The notes under the pieces: generated by a model
What the model saw: only the letters and a program-made list of their open reading frames with translations
What the model was told of the DNA's origin: nothing
Database searches by the model: none
In this document: one piece after another, positions 17,318-25,949 of the stretch
Numbering within the stretch: position 1 is the stretch's first letter
Layout of the letters: the number at the start of each line of letters is the position of its first letter
Assembly: GCA_028278625.1 (NCBI GenBank)
Contig: JANQDY010000273.1
Coordinates: forward strand, 1-40,303
Origin: Thermodesulfobacteriota bacterium
GTDB lineage: Bacteria; Desulfobacterota; DSM-4660; Desulfatiglandales; Desulfatiglandaceae
DNA length: 40,303 bases
Reading direction: 5' to 3'
Program-made: the position numbers and the translations under genes

Positions 17318-18421
17318 ATGAGAAAGGCGGATGGGCCCGGTCAATGCAGCCGACGGGACTTTCTGAAGAAGACGGCGGCTTTTTCCCTTGCCTCAGCGGC
17401 TTTGGGGACGGCATCCATTTCCCGTGGAAACGAGAAGAGGGAAGACGCTATCGAGGAATACTGGGAGGAGCGGCAACGATTCTACGAGGCCCTGGAAAAG
17501 AAATACAAGCAGCCTTATAAAGCTTTTGACGGGCCCCCCGAGTATATATACCGAGGAACGGACGCAACCGACAGATCTCCTACGTTTTACGCCCCCCTGA
17601 TGGAGGAATGCCCGTACTTGCCGGAATTCCAGTCCATCTTCACCGAGGGGACCGCGGGGCAGTACTTTAAATATACTCTTGCTTTCGGCATGAAGGATAT
17701 CATCCGTTTCCATGGCCATTCTTGTGAGGCACTCTATTATACCGCGGCCATCTGTCGGCTGATCTGCAATCGACTCTTTGGGGATGGTGTTTTGGATCGC
17801 ACCCTGCTTCGGGGGATCGGTGGAAAATCTCCCTGCATCGCGGATTCCATCACCTATATTACCGGCGGAAGATTTCAGTTCGGCACCCTTAATATTGATC
17901 CGACGCTGGGTCACGCGGTGGTTCTCCAGCGGATTGACAACAATGAGACCTGGATGGGTGCCTGGAAAGAGGGGATTCAATCCTGGAATGCCATAAAAGT
18001 ATTCGGGTCGCCCAACAAAGCCAATCCACTGCCCCATAAACGGTGGTCGGCTTGGAAGCACGAACCGGATACCCCGTCCGATCAGCTGGAAAACTGCAAA
18101 ATCAAGTGGAAATACCGTAAACCGGAACTGCTTCAGCGATTGAGAGATCTGAAAGATAACCTGAAATACCTTCCAAAGGGGCAACAACCCACTATCGATC
18201 CCGACCAAATCCGAGAGGAGTTCGCCTGGCTTCAGTATCGGCACCTGCGGGAGGTGTTCAGCCATCCTTTGGAGGAGAGCTTCCAGGTAAAGCGGGTGCC
18301 CAACTACAAATGGGAATATCCCCATTGTGAACCGATTTGGGTCCCAAGGCTGGATCAGAAGGCCAAGTGGGCACCCTTTCCAGTCCATCCGGAAAAGGTA
18401 CTCCCAGCGGAGCAGCATTGA
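17318..18421 (+). CDS. Tat-exported FmdE-like protein
   Basis: A 367-residue protein with a canonical twin-arginine signal, SRRDFLKK at about residues 10-17, followed by a hydrophobic stretch, so it is exported folded and probably with cofactor. The central part has an FmdE-like site, IRFHGHSCEALYYTAAICR, then GGKSPCIADSITYITGGRFQFG, matching the order of an FmdE domain, with HGHSC in place of HGHLCPG. The C-terminal ~150 residues are charged and rich in Trp and Pro, and are not recognised. GGAAGGAGACGG before ATG 17318 sets the start. It is the third gene of the operon, 32 bp after TupA. The function is unknown; a periplasmic metal-centre protein is plausible. Confidence 0.8.
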   Translation: MRKADGPGQCSRRDFLKKTAAFSLASAALGTASISRGNEKREDAIEEYWEERQRFYEALEKKYKQPYKAFDGPPEYIYRGTDATDRSPTFYAPLMEECPYLPEFQSIFTEGTAGQYFKYTLAFGMKDIIRFHGHSCEALYYTAAICRLICNRLFGDGVLDRTLLRGIGGKSPCIADSITYITGGRFQFGTLNIDPTLGHAVVLQRIDNNETWMGAWKEGIQSWNAIKVFGSPNKANPLPHKRWSAWKHEPDTPSDQLENCKIKWKYRKPELLQRLRDLKDNLKYLPKGQQPTIDPDQIREEFAWLQYRHLREVFSHPLEESFQVKRVPNYKWEYPHCEPIWVPRLDQKAKWAPFPVHPEKVLPAEQH

Positions 18422-18462
18422 GATTAGCCCCTTTGGCCGTAATCCCTGATTTTAGGAATGCC

Positions 18463-20232
18463 CTAATCCTGCGCTATCCTAAAAATCATGGTAGCACCTT
18501 GCTTCACCTTTACATTCTCTTTAAGGGTAATCGACTTTGTAGCCGTGCATTCACATCGGGTACTCGCTTCGAATTCTTTGTTTGAAACTGTGACGTCTTC
18601 CCCACCGCAGTCGGGACAAGGTGGCAGGGGTGTCGTACCGGCCACTCCCTCGTAGGCGCCCATATCGACCATGCCGTTCTGGATACGCGGCTGGGCGGCG
18701 ATATCTTCCGCCAGAGAAGATGGGACGGCGGTATTTGCGCCTGTGTTCCTTGAAGGGCTTGTTGAGGTGAGATGCAGCCCATCGTCAAGAGTGGCATAGA
18801 TGCCATCTTCACCAGGGGGGCTGGATGCATTATAGAAGAGTGGATCAACATCCATGCAACCGGCTCCGAACCAGGATTCGCCGGATCCGCCCTCAACATT
18901 GGAATGGGTCACCGCCAAACTGCCGGTTCCCAAATTGGAAATGGCGCCGGGGGTATTGCTCCGATAGATATCGTTTGAAATGGTGAGGGCAAGTCCCGAT
19001 CCTTCCGCGTAGTAGCCCAACCCTCCTGCGTCATTGGCGGTGTTGTTGTGGAAAGTATTGTTTGCCATGGTGACGTCGCATTCACCGTTCAGCATCAGAC
19101 CACCGCCGGATCCATCTTCGGAACCGGCCTGATTGGCTACGAAAAGATTGCCTGCCACTTGCGATGGCGTTTCCGTACTCCCAACAAACAGAGACATTCC
19201 TCCGCCATGCTGTTGTGCCGTGTTTCCGACAAAAACGTTGTTGATGATATGGCAACTCCCGTTTCCTTGTACCGTCAAATCAACACCCCCGCCATTGGCC
19301 CACGGACCGATGGCGCGATTATCGAGGATTTTGTTGTTGGCAAAGGTGACCGCTCCGGCTTCCAGTTCAATGTGCACACCGCCTCCGGACACACCGACAT
19401 CGGAACGTCCCGAGGCATTGCCGTTGACCGTGTTCCCCTCGAAGATCAGCGTGGCGTCTACGGTTCCACGAAAATAGAATCCTCCGGGACCGCCGAGAGC
19501 CGTGTTTTTGCTGATGGTGTTGTTGGTGATGGTAACGGTGCCGCCCGAACCGAGATGGTAAATAAACACGCCGGCGCCATCGGGGCTTCCCACGGCACTG
19601 GGACATTCCCCAATGGTGTTGTCGGTGATGGTTGAACGTTCGAGGGTGATATCGGCGGTGCCGCCTTCACCGATATAGAGGTCCAATCCACCGCCGTCAT
19701 CGCCGGTAACCGGGTCCAGAGAGTTGCCATCCACCACGCAAGAAGAAACCGTGATAGAACCATTGAGCCCTCCAATATACGCGCCTCCCGCTGAACGGTC
19801 GGACACATTGTTCAGAAGACGGCAGTTGCGGAGGGTTGCGGCACCGTCAACACAGTTGATGGCCAGGCCCCCGCCAAGGTTTGCCGCTCTACCGTTTCGG
19901 CATGTCAGGTCCGAAACAAATACATCGCCGCCGCTGTTGTTGGTTAAGTTCAGACACTGTCTTTCCGCCCCTCCGTCAATGATCGTGGTGGCAGAGCCCG
20001 CTCCGATAATTGCAATGTCATCATCTTGTCCCGATGAATAGGTGAGCGTGGAACTGATCATATAGGTTCCGGCGGCCACATTGATGGTGTCAGATTCCCC
20101 GTTGGACTCTGCTGCTGAGAGTACATTCTGGAAATCCGCTTGAGTGCCCACATGAAAGATGGCTGCGTGAAGTACTGGTGGTAAGCACAGAATTGATAGA
20201 ATAACTGGAAGAACGAAAGGCGGTCTGATCAT
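18463..20232 (-). CDS. secreted right-handed beta-helix protein
   Basis: A 589-residue exported protein with a signal peptide ending VLHA. It has a long run of parallel beta-helix repeats (about residues 85-430) with many GGG and NNTF/SNN-type rungs, as in polymorphic outer-membrane and pectate-lyase-like folds. A choice-of-anchor-Q-like segment follows (LTSTSPSRNTGA to VDMGAYEG), then a Cys module at about 537-589 with CPDC and CECTAT. The module recurs in the GH5 protein. GGAGGGCAAG supports the ATG at 20232 (Met5 of the longer frame). It lies 13 bp downstream of the hybrid kinase gene and is probably co-transcribed with it. Likely surface adhesion or polysaccharide binding. Confidence 0.82.
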   Translation of the reverse strand: MIRPPFVLPVILSILCLPPVLHAAIFHVGTQADFQNVLSAAESNGESDTINVAAGTYMISSTLTYSSGQDDDIAIIGAGSATTIIDGGAERQCLNLTNNSGGDVFVSDLTCRNGRAANLGGGLAINCVDGAATLRNCRLLNNVSDRSAGGAYIGGLNGSITVSSCVVDGNSLDPVTGDDGGGLDLYIGEGGTADITLERSTITDNTIGECPSAVGSPDGAGVFIYHLGSGGTVTITNNTISKNTALGGPGGFYFRGTVDATLIFEGNTVNGNASGRSDVGVSGGGVHIELEAGAVTFANNKILDNRAIGPWANGGGVDLTVQGNGSCHIINNVFVGNTAQQHGGGMSLFVGSTETPSQVAGNLFVANQAGSEDGSGGGLMLNGECDVTMANNTFHNNTANDAGGLGYYAEGSGLALTISNDIYRSNTPGAISNLGTGSLAVTHSNVEGGSGESWFGAGCMDVDPLFYNASSPPGEDGIYATLDDGLHLTSTSPSRNTGANTAVPSSLAEDIAAQPRIQNGMVDMGAYEGVAGTTPLPPCPDCGGEDVTVSNKEFEASTRCECTATKSITLKENVKVKQGATMIFRIAQD

Positions 20233-20257
20233 CTTGCCCTCCATTTCTGATGCCCGT

Positions 20258-23149
20258 TTACAGCAGCTTCAAAGCATCTCTGACCGCTCCAGCCAGCTCC
20301 GCCATTTCAATGGGCTTTTCAATGTATTTTCGTATGTCCAAGTTTCTTGCCTTGGCATCGGTCATCTTCTGGCTGTATCCGGTACAAAGAATGACGGGCA
20401 TATTCGGCCTGATTTCAAATATTCTCTCAGCCAATTTGTCACCGGTCATTCCGGGCATGGTCATATCGGTGATGATGAGGTCGATTTCATGGGAATGCAC
20501 TTTTAAAAACGCCAGGGCTTCAGATGGATCGGTCATGCCGGTAACAGTGTATCCCAGTTTTTCAAGGCGCTGCCGATTAAGCTCCACCAGCAATGGCTCA
20601 TCGTCAACAAAGAGAATAGATTCTTTGCCCCCCGGCAGCTCCGAAACCTCTTTCTTCTCTTCCACATCCCAGCTTTCAAGGGTCGGAAAAAATATGTTGA
20701 ACGTGGTTCCCTTTCCTCTGAGGCTTTCAACCAGGATTTCACCATGGTGGCTTCTCACAATACCATGGACCACCGAGAGCCCCAAACCGGTGCCTTCGCC
20801 CACTTCTTTTGTGGTGAAATAGGGATCAAAGATGCGGTTGATCACTTCAGGGGAAATACCGGCACCGGTATCTGTGACGCTTAGCTGCACATGAGGGCCT
20901 GGATCCAGCTCGGGATGATGTAATGCCGTATCCCCGTCTATTTCAATGTGTTTCAAAGTGACACTAAGGATGCCCCCTTCATTCTCCATGGCGTGGGCCG
21001 CATTGGTACACAGATTGATCATGATTTGGTGAATCTGGGTGGCATCTCCCAGGATTTCCATCAACCGGTCCGGAATATTCTGCCGAATATGGATGCTCGT
21101 GGGAATGGAAGCGCGCAGAAGTTTAAGGGATTCGGAAACAGCGGCTGCCAGATCAAAAGGCTTCTGCTCGATTTCAGTCTTTCTGCTGAAGTTGAGTATC
21201 TGTCTCACCACGTCTTTTGCCCGCAGACAGGCCTTCTTTATTTCATCCAGATTCTTCCTTGTGGGGCTCCATTTGGCAACATCGTCAGCAGCCAATTCCG
21301 CGTTGCCTAAGATTATTCCCAGAATATTATTGAAATCATGGGCAATACCGCCGGCCAGGGTGCCGACTGCTTCTATTTTTTGAGCATGGCGGAGCTGTGT
21401 TTCCAGTCGCCTTTTTTCCGTAATATCTTCACCGGAGCTGAGTACGCCAACAATGTTACCGGCATCATCCGTCATATAGATATTGTGCCATGCGATGTGC
21501 TTTTCCTTGCCGCTTTTTGAAATGATTGGATTTTCAAAGTATTCTACCGGTTCCACATTGCCCTTCATTAATTCCTCAAAAACAGTCTTAACATCGGTAC
21601 GAATGTCCGGCGGAACGAAATGGTCAAACCAGTTTTGCCCGATAATCTCTTTTTCATTGCACGCCAGTATTTCGCATGCTTTACGGTTTGCAACATTGAC
21701 GTTTCCCCGGTCATCCAGGCCGATAAACATGACACCCGCAAGATTCAGATACCGTTCCGCCTTTTCCTTTTGCAGGAGCATGGCCAGTTGCGCCCTCCTT
21801 CGTTCGGTGATGTCAGTGATGAACCCTTCGAGAATACATATGTTTCCCTCAGACTCGCCCACGGGACGACCTTTCTCCCAAAGCCATTTTTCGTTCCCGG
21901 TTTTGTCTTTGATTCTGTATTCCAAGGTGAAGGAGTGGTTTTTCTTCAGGGCCTTATCAACTGCCTTCCACACATGCGGTCGATCTTCCGGAACGATCAG
22001 GTCTTTAAATGACATTACACGATTTTCAATCATTTCATGAGGTTCATAGCCCGTCAAGACTTTGCACCCGTCGCTGATATAAAGCATGGTCCAGTCCTTG
22101 TCGCTCAAACACCGGTATGCGATACCGGGCAGGTTTCCGATCAGCGTTGTGACCTTGCGTTCGCTTTCCTTGAGGGCCTCTTCAGCTTCCTCCTTTTGAA
22201 AAATCTCTTTCTGCAGGCGTCGATTCCAGAAAAAAAACATGGCGAATAAAAAAGCCACAAACAGGCCGATTCCCAGGGACCATCGGCAAATCTGGACGAT
22301 GGGGATGCCGGGTTCATATTCAGCTCGAATCCAGCGTTCACTGATTCGGTCTTTTTCTTCCTGAGAAATGGACGCCAGGGCCTTTTCAATGATGTTCAAA
22401 AGCATGGGCCAGTCTTTGCGAACACCCATTGCCAAATGGACTGAATCCCAGTTGACCGGCGCGGCGATTTTAAGGTTGGTCAACCCGTTCTTCTGTATGT
22501 AATAGCTGGCCGCGGCCAGATTGATGATGCATGCGTCAGCCCGGCCCATGGACACAGCCACGAGGTTTTCTTCCACTTTCCGGGTAAAGACATATTTGAT
22601 CCGCAGGGTTGGATAATCGTTTTTCATCTTGCTGTAGGCGAACAGATGTTTCACCACGGCGAGGCGTTTTCCTTCAAGGTCCTCTACACTACCGATAATG
22701 GGGGCATCTTCCCGGGTGATGATCACAAGGGGGTAGGAAAGATATGGCTTGGTGAACAGGAGAAACCGGGCGCGCTCCGGCGTTTTGGAAAGACACGGAA
22801 AAAGATCGATGCGGCCGTTCCGCCCGCGCTCAAGCGCTTGATTGAACGGAATGCCGAACACGATTTGCATATCCACATCCAGCCGTTTGCCGAGGAGATC
22901 CACATAATCGGAAACCATGCCCTTAAAAGCGTATCCACCGTCTTTTCTTTCGACCCACATGTACGGCGGAAAGGCCACGCCCACACCGAGCCGCAAGGTA
23001 CGATGTTCAGACAGCCATTGTCTTTCTTGTGCGGACAAGGAGACTTCAGGCTTCTCTGCTTGGGCCCCGAAAGACCATAAAACCGTAAACCATACGGCCA
23101 GGAAACAGGTAGCGGTTACGGACACGCGTCTTTTTAAGGTCGATCTCAT
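20258..23149 (-). CDS. hybrid sensor histidine kinase with periplasmic SBP_bac_3 sensor
   Basis: A 963-residue membrane protein. In order it has a signal segment (1-31), an SBP_bac_3 ligand-binding domain (about 45-275), a transmembrane helix (about 288-308), a PAS domain (about 335-450), a second PAS (about 465-580), HisKA with phospho-acceptor His604 in GGIAHDFNN, and an HATPase_c domain with N-box NLCTNAAHAM, G1 DTGAGIS and G2 GTGLGLS. The receiver domain (about 845-960) has acceptor Asp895 in ITDMTMPG and Lys945. It should sense a small periplasmic solute. No HPt or cognate regulator is adjacent; the receiver may act as a phosphate sink or pass the signal elsewhere. It sits upstream of the beta-helix gene. 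Confidence 0.93.
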   Translation of the reverse strand: MRSTLKRRVSVTATCFLAVWFTVLWSFGAQAEKPEVSLSAQERQWLSEHRTLRLGVGVAFPPYMWVERKDGGYAFKGMVSDYVDLLGKRLDVDMQIVFGIPFNQALERGRNGRIDLFPCLSKTPERARFLLFTKPYLSYPLVIITREDAPIIGSVEDLEGKRLAVVKHLFAYSKMKNDYPTLRIKYVFTRKVEENLVAVSMGRADACIINLAAASYYIQKNGLTNLKIAAPVNWDSVHLAMGVRKDWPMLLNIIEKALASISQEEKDRISERWIRAEYEPGIPIVQICRWSLGIGLFVAFLFAMFFFWNRRLQKEIFQKEEAEEALKESERKVTTLIGNLPGIAYRCLSDKDWTMLYISDGCKVLTGYEPHEMIENRVMSFKDLIVPEDRPHVWKAVDKALKKNHSFTLEYRIKDKTGNEKWLWEKGRPVGESEGNICILEGFITDITERRRAQLAMLLQKEKAERYLNLAGVMFIGLDDRGNVNVANRKACEILACNEKEIIGQNWFDHFVPPDIRTDVKTVFEELMKGNVEPVEYFENPIISKSGKEKHIAWHNIYMTDDAGNIVGVLSSGEDITEKRRLETQLRHAQKIEAVGTLAGGIAHDFNNILGIILGNAELAADDVAKWSPTRKNLDEIKKACLRAKDVVRQILNFSRKTEIEQKPFDLAAAVSESLKLLRASIPTSIHIRQNIPDRLMEILGDATQIHQIMINLCTNAAHAMENEGGILSVTLKHIEIDGDTALHHPELDPGPHVQLSVTDTGAGISPEVINRIFDPYFTTKEVGEGTGLGLSVVHGIVRSHHGEILVESLRGKGTTFNIFFPTLESWDVEEKKEVSELPGGKESILFVDDEPLLVELNRQRLEKLGYTVTGMTDPSEALAFLKVHSHEIDLIITDMTMPGMTGDKLAERIFEIRPNMPVILCTGYSQKMTDAKARNLDIRKYIEKPIEMAELAGAVRDALKLL

Positions 23150-23187
23150 GGCCTAATAATTCAAAAATATCAGGAAAATTGCCCTTT

Positions 23188-24747
23188 TTAATCCCACAGG
23201 CTTTCGCGGCCGAATCCCGCTTTGGCCGCTTCCAAAGCCCACTCTGTGGTGCCTGAAAAATCCGGCTGGACCAGCTGATCCAAACACGACAGGTCCAGGA
23301 TACTTTCGGGATTTTCAAAGAACTGGAGGGCAATCTCCATGGCGCAGGTGTTGATCTTGTCGCCGGGCGCCATCCTTGCTTCAAAAATGGCCCCGTGGGG
23401 CACACCGGGCAGGACCACAAGCTGCTGATGGGGTTTGTCATAAGCCTCTGCGGCAAAACGGGCCAGATTCACATGGGTGTTGGGATCCAAATCACCGTTC
23501 AGGATCAAAATGGGGAGATTGGTCTCCGGAAATCGATCCGCACACCTGTCCAGCGGGTAAGCCAGCCAACCGCCGGCTTCCCGTGCATAGGTGCCGTAGA
23601 GGGTGAGATCGGTGCTGAAAAAGGATTGCTCCGAAAAGGTGAGAGCTTCATCAAAATTGATACCCGGCCCGAGAAGTTCGGAGACGATTATGTTGGTTCT
23701 CACAACAGTGCTTTTGAGATCTTCACTCTGCTGGGATTGGGGAGAAGCACCGACCAGTTGGAAAAGTGCCTCCTGGTCCACGGCGCTACATCGGTTCAAA
23801 CGGTAGAGTATTGCCGGGACCAGCATTCTTCGGCGCCAGTCCGCAGAGAGACCGCCCAGCAGGTTGCGAAGGGTTTCCCGGTCAAGAGGGGCGAAGGGTG
23901 CGCAGAGTCCTCCCTGGTCGATCAGATTGAATATAAACGCCACCGCCTGCCAGGGATCGCCTCCTCCTATTTCCGCCATCTTTTGACTACAGACCGGATC
24001 CTGGCCGCATCGTTCCATGATGGCCCTGCCCACCTTCTCAAAATCGCGATCGTACCAGCCGATGGCGCCCATATTATCCAACAGACCGGCGGGGCACACG
24101 CCGTCTAAAACGATGCCGCTCACGGGCTGCGGGTTGAGGCACATAAACCGCTGGGCCAGGTAAGTGCCGTAGGAAACGGCGTACAGAAAAACCTTGCCCT
24201 GGGGTCTGCGTGTGAGGCGGATCAGGGCACCCAGGTCACGTGCGGCCTGAGACGTGTTGAAGTATTGAACGCCGTCACCCCACTTGGTTTCCAGTTCTTC
24301 ATAACATTCCCGCCCAAAAAAGTAGCCTGTGGGTTGAATATCCGGGCAGTCCAGTTTTGTGGAGGCCCCCACCCCGCGGTGCTCCATGGCATAGTAGTTC
24401 CATTGGGGATGGGTTTTGGCATAGGCAACCATGTTTTCGGCAAAATACTGGGATGAGCTGCCCGGGCCGCCGGCAATGAACCACACATCACCTTTTTTCT
24501 CCAACGATGTGCCCACTGCCCGAACCACGAGGATGGAGATCGTCTCCCCCTCGGGGTTCCCATGGTTCAAAGGGAGTTCTACCGTTGCGCACTCGAGTCC
24601 TCCATCGCCGAAATAACTTGGGCATTCACCCCATTGGAGGGCGGCCTCAGTGTTGGCATTGTTGTCACTGCTGTTGCACCCAATCAGCAGTAGCGCCAGA
24701 CAAAGGAAGCAATAGCCAACAAGAGAACAATATGATCTCACTTTCAT
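23188..24747 (-). CDS. TAP-like alpha/beta hydrolase (peptidase S33-type) lipoprotein
   Basis: A 519-residue lipoprotein with lipobox LLLIGC at about residues 19-24. It has an S33-type alpha/beta hydrolase core: IAGGPGSSSQYF (oxyanion region), MEHRGVGASTKLDCP, nucleophile elbow AVSYGTYLAQRF, a LILNGDLDPNTHV segment for the acid and LPGVPHGAIFE for the His. The C-terminal TAP-like lid domain is present. Relatives include tripeptidyl aminopeptidases of Streptomyces and many uncharacterised exported proteases. GGAG 7 nt before the ATG supports the start. It lies 54 bp after the propeller gene and 38 bp before the kinase gene, probably in one transcript. Confidence 0.88.
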   Translation of the reverse strand: MKVRSYCSLVGYCFLCLALLLIGCNSSDNNANTEAALQWGECPSYFGDGGLECATVELPLNHGNPEGETISILVVRAVGTSLEKKGDVWFIAGGPGSSSQYFAENMVAYAKTHPQWNYYAMEHRGVGASTKLDCPDIQPTGYFFGRECYEELETKWGDGVQYFNTSQAARDLGALIRLTRRPQGKVFLYAVSYGTYLAQRFMCLNPQPVSGIVLDGVCPAGLLDNMGAIGWYDRDFEKVGRAIMERCGQDPVCSQKMAEIGGGDPWQAVAFIFNLIDQGGLCAPFAPLDRETLRNLLGGLSADWRRRMLVPAILYRLNRCSAVDQEALFQLVGASPQSQQSEDLKSTVVRTNIIVSELLGPGINFDEALTFSEQSFFSTDLTLYGTYAREAGGWLAYPLDRCADRFPETNLPILILNGDLDPNTHVNLARFAAEAYDKPHQQLVVLPGVPHGAIFEARMAPGDKINTCAMEIALQFFENPESILDLSCLDQLVQPDFSGTTEWALEAAKAGFGRESLWD

Positions 24748-24801
24748 CTCTTATCTCCATAGCCTTATGTTCATGTTCAGGCGCCCACCAAGAAATCCCG
24801 C

Positions 24802-25884
24802 TTATCGGTGGGCCCCCACAAATGAAACCTTCCACAGCTCGATGTCATCTTCCGGCAGCTTCTGGAGGGTCCAGTTGGTTCCGTCTTGGGTGTGAACAAT
24901 AACCCCATCCGGGAGTGTTGCGTCGGCTGCGCTCTCACTCTCCAACCCCACCGCCCAGACGGTTTCATCGTCAAAGGCGGTGATGCCTTCATATTGATAG
25001 CCCTTCGCAGGGCTGAACTCATCCGAGATCACGTTACCGTTCTCAATTCTCACGCGAAAGATAGTCCCGCCGGAACTTCCGGAGAGGTTCAGCACGGCCC
25101 AGACAAAGTCGGTGCTGACGGCGCAGATATCATCAAAATCGAAAGGCCCAGCAAGGTTTGGCGCCGCTATTTCCCAATTGGTGCCCCCATCCAAGGTCCG
25201 GTACAGATCTCCTTGTTGGCTAATGGCGCTCCAGACCACCGATGGGCTTACAGCACTTACACCTATGGGGCCCAATTGGGAAATGGCGTTTGGAAACCGC
25301 TCATTTCGCCAGGTTTCCCCGCCATCACTGGAATGAACCATGCCTGTATCGCCACCCCCCACGTCGGCGATCCAGATGTTGTCGGGTGCTATTGCATCAA
25401 TCCGGTTGACCAGGGTGATTTGAACATCCGGGTGAGGCACGATTTCCCATACTTGACCGCCATCAACCGTGTGAAGAATGGTGCCGTTGAGGCTGGCGGC
25501 CCACGCCTCTTTCCTGCTGATCCCCTTAATCCCCTTGATGGTATCTTGTACCGCCTCCGGTATGGTTTGTATCTCCCAGATCAGGCCCCCGTCGTTGGTA
25601 TGGAGGATCATGCCGCTTCTGGTGTCCGTGCCTGCCAGTGCGGCCCAGGCCGTGAGATCATCCACCGCACTGATATCCACCCCTTGACATCCTTCCCACT
25701 GAGTCCGGTCCCCCTGCTCGATCCAGGTAAGACCGCTATCGTTGGTGTGGAGGATCACCGCCGAATTGTTCCGGTCCCAACCGATGGCCCACCCCACCTT
25801 TTCTTTATCAAAGCCTGTCCCGTCATTGCCGGAACAAGACACCACCAACAAAAATCCCAAAAGAATGAAATGGCGCTTCTTCAT
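24802..25884 (-). CDS. BNR/YCF48-like beta-propeller lipoprotein
   Basis: A 360-residue lipoprotein (signal MKKRHFILLGFLLVVSC, lipobox about VVSC) made of repeated propeller blades. Each blade has an ILHTNDGG-type Asp-box motif followed by a conserved Trp, for example TNDSGLTW, TNDGGLIW, TVDGGQVW, SSDGGETW and TLDGGTNW, giving at least five blades. This is the sortilin/YCF48 class of photosystem-assembly-like propellers, which in heterotrophs serve as exported binding or sialidase-like scaffolds. The start at 25884 has AGAGGAAG upstream and puts the signal peptide at the N-terminus; the open frame is 22 codons longer. The ligand is unknown. Confidence 0.84.
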   Translation of the reverse strand: MKKRHFILLGFLLVVSCSGNDGTGFDKEKVGWAIGWDRNNSAVILHTNDSGLTWIEQGDRTQWEGCQGVDISAVDDLTAWAALAGTDTRSGMILHTNDGGLIWEIQTIPEAVQDTIKGIKGISRKEAWAASLNGTILHTVDGGQVWEIVPHPDVQITLVNRIDAIAPDNIWIADVGGGDTGMVHSSDGGETWRNERFPNAISQLGPIGVSAVSPSVVWSAISQQGDLYRTLDGGTNWEIAAPNLAGPFDFDDICAVSTDFVWAVLNLSGSSGGTIFRVRIENGNVISDEFSPAKGYQYEGITAFDDETVWAVGLESESAADATLPDGVIVHTQDGTNWTLQKLPEDDIELWKVSFVGAHR

Positions 25885-25949
25885 TTTTTGCTTCCTCTTT
25901 TTAGCCTTAGGGTCCAAAATTCTTCTCACTTTGATCTGATTTACTACCA

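Noticed and set aside
17393..18418. 341-codon minus-strand open frame opposite the Tat-FmdE gene
   Set aside because: The plus-strand frame has a Tat signal, an FmdE motif and a good ribosome binding site. The antisense frame shows no domain.
11485..18438. The 12-mer CCCCTTTGGCCG just after the ends of two plus-strand genes (near 11486 and 18427)
   Set aside because: A shared 12-mer is expected by chance in 40 kb, and only the first copy can form a hairpin.
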